Below are positions 57,328 to 64,000 of a stretch of DNA of 64,000 nucleotides, in pieces. A model generated the notes under the pieces. That model did not search any database, had not been told where the DNA came from, and saw only the letters and a list, made by a program, of their open reading frames with translations. How positions within the stretch are numbered: position 1 is the first letter of the stretch; every line of letters starts with the position of its first letter. The position numbers and the translations under genes are program-made. Source of the stretch: Dioscorea cayenensis subsp. rotundata (Eukaryota; Streptophyta; Magnoliopsida; Dioscoreales; Dioscoreaceae); contig NC_052489.1 of NCBI RefSeq assembly GCF_009730915.1, positions 2,011,622 through 2,075,621 of the forward strand, written 5' to 3'.

Positions 57328-60300
57328 CGAGGGAGGAAGAGAAGGAGGAAATGGGACTACTTTTTGGCGGATCTCTTGGATTCTCTTTCTCGCGCTTTTG
57401 CTTCTTCTTTTCTTGACTATGACTACCACCGGTGAGCTCACCGTCCCGCTTCTCATGAAACTGATTCCCTTTTCGGGTTTGGATCCTTTTTTGTTGTGTT
57501 TAAAAGAACTGGATCCGATAAGATGCCAAGTGTATAAAAATATCTTCGTACTGTTATAATTCATGTGCCTCTCTTTTGTTATGTTATTATCCAATTATTT
57601 TCTTTGAATGTAATTATAATTATAGCGGTGGGTGTGTCTCAATCATAAATTATAGATAATTTTAGAAATATTATGGGTTTGTGTAATTTATAATTGAAAG
57701 TGAAATAAACATTAGTAAAATAATACAAGTGGTTGAGTTAGAGCATAAATACTTATATTTTTTTTTAATATTTGATTCTTATAATTAATTAAAAAAATTA
57801 TAAAATTACTATGATATATTCTATATTGTCCTAATGTTAACTGTGATGACACAATAGTCTACTCTGGAGATCATCAAGGAGCTCATAATTGAAGAGAATA
57901 ATTATCATAAACTTAATTTCTCTACGAAACATTGTTATTTTTTATTTTCACCGGATATGAATTTGTTTGTTTGGTTGTGCTATAACTTAGAAAAAATTTG
58001 ATATTATAGTTTCAGAGTTATAAAAAATTTATAAAATTATGTTGCTTTATTCTTTAAAATTACACATTTTAAATGGGCTCTATAATTTCAATTTTTTTCA
58101 TTTAAGGATTTTTCACTACTCAACCTTTTTTCTCATAATTAGCATCCAAATGCAAAATTATCAATATTTCTAAAATAATACAAAATTTGGAGAAAGCAAT
58201 TAAAACTTTTTTTTTTTTAATGAAGTCAACAAGTGACAAAAGAAGTGCATTGGTTACTGTAATTTGACTGATCTTATAGAGATAAACCCCCATCATGTAA
58301 CTCTGGAGAAGAGAACGAGAGGTGTTACTCACATAGAACTCTCATAGGGGATCAAGAATGTGAATTATAATTTGAGATACTTGAACTCGAGACCTCTCAA
58401 TCACAAACATGAGTACTTACTGTTAGACTAGCCCACCGTTACTGCAATTAAAACATTTCACAATCCAAAGTAAAAAATAATTAATTAGATTTTTTTATTA
58501 TATATTTTTCCTAGATAATTAATTGCCTGATCCGAACCCGAAAAACCACTGACCCAAACGGGTGTAGGACCCGACCCGATAAGCAAGAACGAGAAGAAGA
58601 CACAGAGGAGGTGACCGGATCCGGATTCTAGTTGTCGTATTCGCGGTATTTCAATAACCCACGTTATTCTACGGAAAACCAACCAAAATTGTCCACGTGT
58701 CCACAATGGCATGTCGTGGCTTCGTCTCTGCACGCAAGAGTCCTATTCATCGTAATCTCCGTCCGATCTCAATTGGACGGCTAGATGGTTTGACTCATTT
58801 ATTGCTCTAACTCCCGTAATCCGCATCACAAGAACCCCTCACCTACCCCCATTTTCATTAATTTTTCTAAAAACTAATTAATTAAAGCATTTAGGAATTT
58901 ATACATATATTTAAAGAAGTTGTTTAACCGAACTCGGTAAGAGTTTTATTTTTTTAAATTTTTTTAAAGAATTTTTCCTATTGTATTTTATAATCTGTTT
59001 CTATTAAATATGATATTGATAATAAGAATATTTAATTCTATTTATTTGTATGCATTAAGTATTATATTAAAACGCTTCAAACTAATTATAATTATTAAAA
59101 AAATGTATATTTTTTTATTTTTTAAAAAATTATACTAAAAGTTTGTGTGGTGTTTGTTAATTATAAAATAAATTACTAATCGCTTTTTGTTTATATTAAA
59201 TATGGTATTACTGATCAATTAAAAATTTAATTGTACTTATTTGCTTAATCAATAAATATTAATGAGATCTTTTAAAACCAATTATGTCAATAGTTTCTAT
59301 TGTAATGAGTTGTTTAATCATAGTTTTTATAATATGTCTATTTATAATATTAACTTAAAACCTTCAAAATTATAAAACATGATGCAAAATGAGAGAATTC
59401 GTCATGCATATATATATCCATGATTAAAAATTCTTATTAATAAACGATAACAAAGTAAATAAGAAAAGGAATGTTGAAAATGACTCAAAATAAAAATACA
59501 TAAATTAATGGGTCAAAGACTCAATGGTCTTGCTCCCTTCTATCGGAATATGAAATTTCTATTTATAAATTTATATTTTTTTAAAACAAATATATAATTT
59601 CAAAATATATTGATCTATATAATTATTGTATTTTTGCACTATTTTTTGGGGAATAAAAAATTGGATGTGTAGTAGTACTAGTAAAAAAAAGTTACATGTA
59701 ATAACAAAGGTAACCATAAGAAAAGTATCAATGTCAGCATATATATATATCATATAAAATTAAGATTTTTACTAAGTTTATATATGTTTAAAAATAATAC
59801 ATAATTAAATAGGTGAGTAAATAACATGTCATTTATATCTAGTATATTAAAAAATTTTAAATTTAACCTTTTAATATTATTATTATATATTAATAAAATA
59901 GACAACTCACTTATTTCAATTGTTGTATTGTGCAAGAGAATTGATAGATTTAACTATTAAAAAAATAATTTAATTTTAAAAATTATTACATGTATAATTA
60001 TTAATAAAGTTATTGGAGAAAAGCATCTGTACATAAGAATTTTTAAAATCAAAGTTAATATTTTATTAATTACAACATTTCATTTCTCAAGCATCGTAAA
60101 ACAATTTAACATTATGATTCATAAATTTCATAAAAAACATATTAATAAAATTCTCAACTTAGTATTTACATGCAACAAAGATAAAGTAGGAGCGAGTGAT
60201 ATATATTTAATAAAGGTAAAATAGTAATTTGAGATAAATTTAAGTAAATTAAAAATTACAAAATAAATTTGATTAAAGGGGAATGCTTTCAAAAGTGAAG

Positions 60301-61355
60301 GGCTTATCAGGCAACGGATGAAGTTAAAGAGCATATATAATAATATGAGGCATGTTGAAGTTTGAGAAGTTCCGTGTGCCGTGTGGTCCTTTCTTCAATT
60401 TTAATTTTTTAATAATAATAATAATTTATAATAACAATAATAATATTATTTTACGTATATAGATTCTAATCAATATTTTAATAGAAATTCTCCGAGATTT
60501 GTGTAACCTTGAAAGAAGCTTTATAAGGATGCTGACCCGTTTCACATGCTTTGAATTTGTTGTTCCATTTTTTTTTAATATTTTTTATTAGCAACAGTTG
60601 TACTTAATCTCAATCATTGTGATTGAAAAGGATAGTTTAATCCCTCCATGTTAGGATCAAATCTTTAAGCAATCAAAATCTATATATTATATTTATGAGC
60701 CCAGTGGTATGCTAAATATTAATATATACATTACAAATAAATGATAAGTACCACTTATTTAAAAGAAGTTAGAAATGTCTATATCTTGGAGTTAATATCT
60801 TAACACAACACGTATATGCCTTTATTTTATGTTATTTTTGGTGTTCGCTCTAGAATTCTCTCCAACATAAATACTTTATGTAATAGATTTACTGTAAATT
60901 TTTCAATTTTATTTTGTGCGCAGATTTCTAATTTTCACAACCAAAAAGTAAAAGATCCGATGCCAAAAATTAAATAGTTGTTGGCCAAATTATATCTAGA
61001 TATAGTATATTATAAGCTCCTCAAAACTCCATTAATGTAGGTGTTGTTTTTAAATGAAAAACCATGCAATTGAAAAACAACATCATAATCATTATTTATC
61101 ATTTAAAATAATATGAACTTCATTACAACATAAAAGTTCTTAATGCATACACAGTCCTAGATAAAAAGAGAAATTAATCACACACAAGCTGCAGCAGCAG
61201 CAATAGTCGATACATATATATATATATATATATAGATAATAACAACATATATCAACGCTAAGCCAAAGAACTCAGAGAAAATTAATGACCAAACGATCGG
61301 TGTAGAGTTTCTACTTATGCAGTACTTCAAATTCTTCTCTTGGGATGCTTGTTAA
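57328..61355. other. Long AT-rich gene-free stretch
   Basis: It contains the SEP2 promoter side at 57328-57600, with GATAAG near 57518 and a TATA-like string near 57532. A GC-richer block at about 58500-58800 has GGGTCGGGT-type words and CCACGTGTCC near 58694 but no credible gene. Otherwise it is AT-rich with no coding sequence, plus a TA run near 61212-61233. Confidence 0.5.
58360..58445 (-). mobile_element. tRNA-derived SINE remnant
   Basis: On the minus strand it reads GGGCTAGTCTAACAGTAAGT, then GTGATTGAGAGGTCTCGAGT, then TCAAGTATCTC. This resembles the A-box/B-box head of plant SINEs of the type '...GTGACCGAGAGGTCTCGGGTTCGAGTC'. No clear 3' tail or duplication was found. Confidence 0.4.
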
Positions 61356-62232
61356 TTAATTAGTTTGAGGTTCCGGAGGTGAAGTCGCTTTATAATTTGA
61401 ACTCTCATCATATGCTCTTTCCTGTTGTTTATCAACAAACACATTCAGATTAAACAATATTACTCATTGGCCAAACTCTCTTTACATTCATACAAAAATG
61501 TAATTTTTACTGTTCATATATGTGTATATACATAATACTGGAGTGTTGTCAAGGATAAATCAATTAAAATATATTAGATAGAAGATGATGAGCTAAGTAC
61601 AAAAGCACTGCAAAAGCAGGAATAACAGTACAATGATACCAAAGCTAATCAAGATCAGGGAGAAGAAAATAAGTAGTATTTGTGTTTAATACTACTTTTA
61701 GTGATCATAATATAAATAGTCAGTTAGTTATATAGATATATAGATATATAGATCCATGTAAAGATATAAATTAATATATAAGAAAGAAATAAAGAAACAA
61801 AGAGATTGATGATACTTATATATATGTTTCAATCTTACCATGTTGCTTTTGCTACTTAGAAATAGAAGAGAGAAACTCACTTAATTTAAAACATAAATAC
61901 TATTTTTTCAATAATCACGAGTTTGTGAGATTAATTACCGTGATAACCTGAGTTCCAATCTTGGTTTCTCCAATGACTTCATTCTCTGAAACAGACAAAC
62001 AAAAACAAAAGTGATTTCAGATACCACATGATACTACATTACCATTCATTATCTTATATAAAACAAAATAGCAAATACAATTCTTATTTGATGATAATTG
62101 ATAAGTTCATAAACACGAATGAATGAATGAGGACCTTGTTTTTCCTGAGTGTAAGACAAGAAGCTGAAACTCCTAACACGGCCAACAAAGTGAAAAGAAC
62201 CTCTCCTTGAGTTGTTGTCCAAGCTCAGCCAT
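61356..62232 (-). CDS. Small unrecognised three-exon protein gene
   Basis: Exons 62232-62135, 61985-61939 and 61421-61356 have plausible splice sites: CAAG|GTCCTC, TTTCAG|AG, ACG|GTAATT and ACAG|GAAAG. They share one open frame across both junctions: NNSRRGSFHFVGRVRSFSF, LSYTQEKQENEVIGETKIG, TQVIT, then ERAYDESSNYKATSPPEPQT and a stop. A TATA box at 62329-62338 fits. The only ATG in the leader (62232, MAEL) is one base out of this frame. One base fewer in CTTGG at about 62219-62223 would give MAELDNNSRRG and about 70 residues. Otherwise only a 20-codon frame opens there. There is no signal peptide or known domain, and I do not recognise it. A similar last exon lies at 63688. Confidence 0.55.
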
Positions 62233-62328
62233 GGCTATGAAAACCTCAAAGCACTAACTAAATATTTCTCTTGATTATTTCTTTGCTTTGCTTTAATTTG
62301 CTTCCTCTTTACTTTGAGAGTATGAGTG

Positions 62329-62338
62329 TTTATATAAA
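62329..62338 (-). promoter_or_regulatory. TATA box of the small three-exon gene
   Basis: TTTATATAAA, about 100 bases before the ATG at 62232, with a clean leader between. Confidence 0.55.
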
Positions 62339-62339
62339 G

Positions 62340-63180
62340 CGAGAAGAGCTTGGCTTCTTGCTTTTATCACCATATGAGATTCCTTTGAACATGTGAGCTA
62401 AGATGGTTGGTCAACACTAATATCTTATTATTTCTCTTCTTCCCATGAGTTACATCACATGATATATTCATCCTCGTGTTTCAATGAAAGCTGCCACACT
62501 TGTTTCAACATTGGACTTAGTCTCCATCCATAGGCCCTCTTTTGCTTTTTAATTTATTTTATTTTTTTCGTCTTATTTTCTAGCCAGCTATATTTCATAT
62601 TGGATTGAGTAATGGCGCTTGTGGCTTTTTAAAAATAAAAATAATAATAATAAATAATAAATAAAATAAAAAAGGAGGATTGAATAAGGTACATGAAAGA
62701 TATGAAGATGTTGATAATTACTTTTTTATTCATTCGTAGACATAAACATCTTAATAAAAATATATATATATATATATAAAAAAATCTATTCAATCTAAGT
62801 TTACTCAAACTATATCATATTTGAATTTTGGTTAATCTCTCAAGCTGGTGAATTAATCTGGGTTCTTGTTGTCACGTGAATACAAAAATATGAGCAAATG
62901 GAGTGTGTGTTTCCAGCGAGATCAGCTACCCCGGCAACTAATACCATGATAGAAGATACAAAGGTATGAGCAAATGGAGTGTGTTTCATTAGAATAAACT
63001 AGCCCATATATATACAACAAGGGTGTATACAAGTATGTATACTTAAGGTATACCTAAAAATATGTACACAATATATATACTCTAACAAGAGCAGCAAGCT
63101 TTTTAAGAAAAAACATTTAAATAACCAAAGGAAATGAAATATTTAAGCAATCCAACCCCGTGTATATATATATATATATA
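62340..63180. other. Intergenic region left of the repeat block
   Basis: The promoter side of the small gene, then AT-rich sequence with TAA and TA microsatellites (about 62640 and 62760). A direct repeat of TATGAGCAAATGGAGTGTGT occurs at about 62889 and 62965. No gene is present. Confidence 0.45.
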
Positions 63181-63184
63181 TAAT

Positions 63185-63686
63185 ATTTTATGAGTACAAG
63201 TCCTTAATCAATACTGCATATTACACACCAAATAAAGGAAACCTTTAAGCAATATCCAAATCTCTCTCTCTCCATATATATATATATATTATATTTATGA
63301 GTACAAGCCCTTAATGCATACAATACTATATATTATACACCAAATAAAAGACAAATCACAACCAAGATCCAGCGGTGTGTGATAGTTGGTACATATATAT
63401 ATGAAAATAATATTAACACAAAAAATAAACGAAGCACATATATAGACGAGAACAACATTAAATTTGTCATCTTCAATACTATATATTACACAAGCCCTTA
63501 ATCAATATTTATGAGTACAAGCCCTTAATCAATATTATATATCACACACCTAATAAAAGACAAATCACAACCAAGAGCCAGCAATGCGTGGTACATATAT
63601 ATATATATATATATATGACAACAACATTAACACACAGAAAATAACGAAGAAAATATATAGACGGGAACAACATTAAACTTGTCATC
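63185..63686. repeat. Imperfect tandem repeats in a likely 3' UTR
   Basis: TATGAGTACAAGCCCTTAAT (or a close variant) starts near 63189, 63296 and 63512. The last two copies continue with matching text for about 170 bases: ACAAATCACAACCAAGA, GGTACATATATATA, and GAACAACATTAAA-TTGTCATCTTCAA. Related phrases (GTTCTTAATGCATACACAG) follow the small gene near 61137, supporting a tandem duplication of the gene with its 3' UTR. Confidence 0.7.
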
Positions 63687-63687
63687 T

Positions 63688-63798
63688 TCAAGTTGAGTTG
63701 GAAATCACGTCGGTGCCAGGACCATGGTCACCCCCACTGGGCGTTTTACATACATGATCATCATCAGATTTAGATGCTTTTAAAACAAAATTTGTTGC
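63688..63798 (-). CDS. Last exon of a possible tandem paralogue of the small gene (partial)
   Basis: After a CTACAG acceptor the frame reads ATNFVLKASKSDDDHVC, then KTPSGGDHGPGTDVISNST and a stop, 37 codons. It begins in phase 0, like the last exon of the small gene at 61356. The downstream sequence shares repeat phrases with that gene's 3' side. The other exons would lie right of the window. The protein similarity to the first copy is weak, so the call rests on layout. It is not recognised. Confidence 0.4.
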   Translation of the reverse strand, partial: ATNFVLKASKSDDDHVCKTPSGGDHGPGTDVISNST

Positions 63799-64000
63799 CT
63801 GTAGTTCATCAACATATTTAGTTGATCGTTAACCAAACATTTACTTATACATATATACCATTTATATACATATCTTATATATATATATTAATATTATACA
63901 CACAAAGAGAGAAATAGAAGTTGAAAGAAATCGAGAAGAAACACAATTAATTTAAAACTTTAATACTATGTTAATTTACTAATTATGATATATATATATG

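Noticed and set aside
58485-58733. 82-codon minus-strand frame in the GC-richer island
   Set aside because: Gly/Ser repeats from GGGTCGGGT words, no homologue in mind, and no start context or exons.

Overview
This is a 64 kb window of an AT-rich flowering-plant nuclear genome. Plant-specific genes (two laccases, a light-stress SEP2-type protein, a NOI/RIN4-like protein, a plastid ABC1 kinase, plastid-targeted ABCF5), many GT-AG introns, TA microsatellites and nested plant transposons all say so. A non-grass monocot such as yam (Dioscorea) is my guess only; nothing here proves it. One 1000-N assembly gap lies at 20642-21641.

Left third (1-20641): transposon-dominated. A Tourist-like element (86-791) and a near-perfect hairpin (1341-1435) precede the first exon of a divergent sphinganine C4-hydroxylase-like gene (1565-1783, minus). 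From about 4.2 to 13.2 kb lie LTR-derived fossils cut up by DNA transposons. A CACTA element (6624-12957, 3-bp ATT target duplication) contains a Pack-MULE (7866-10100, exact 9-bp duplication) that holds a pyruvate decarboxylase fragment and is itself split by a PIF/Harbinger-like element (9049-9967, TAA duplication). The same CACTA also holds a solo LTR (10646-11612). A second CACTA begins at 15110, inside a relic of sphinganine hydroxylase exon 2. It carries a PPR gene fragment and an intron-bearing, nonsense-containing PP6-type phosphatase relic before it runs into the gap.

Middle (22-46 kb): ordinary gene space. It holds an intact two-exon sphinganine C4-hydroxylase (SBH, minus), a WRKY19-like protein with eleven Cys/His repeats but no WRKY core (minus), ABCF5 with nine exons (minus), a three-exon NOI protein (plus) and a 21-exon chloroplast ABC1 kinase (minus). 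I assembled the exons by hand. Every multi-exon gene here keeps frame through all junctions.

Right third (46-64 kb): two six-exon laccases in head-to-head orientation, SEP2 (minus), a long AT-rich gene-poor stretch, and a small unrecognised three-exon gene (minus) with a probable partial tandem paralogue at the right edge. Laccase 1 and SEP2 each show a one-base shift in a G/C run just before the conserved C-terminus. Together these look like consensus errors rather than biology.

The genes do not form one pathway; they are typical plant gene space. Several share the chloroplast (ABCF5, ABC1 kinase, SEP2). I found no convincing new biological system. The best leads are the gene-capturing transposons, the unrecognised small gene pair, and a G-box cluster that has no visible gene.
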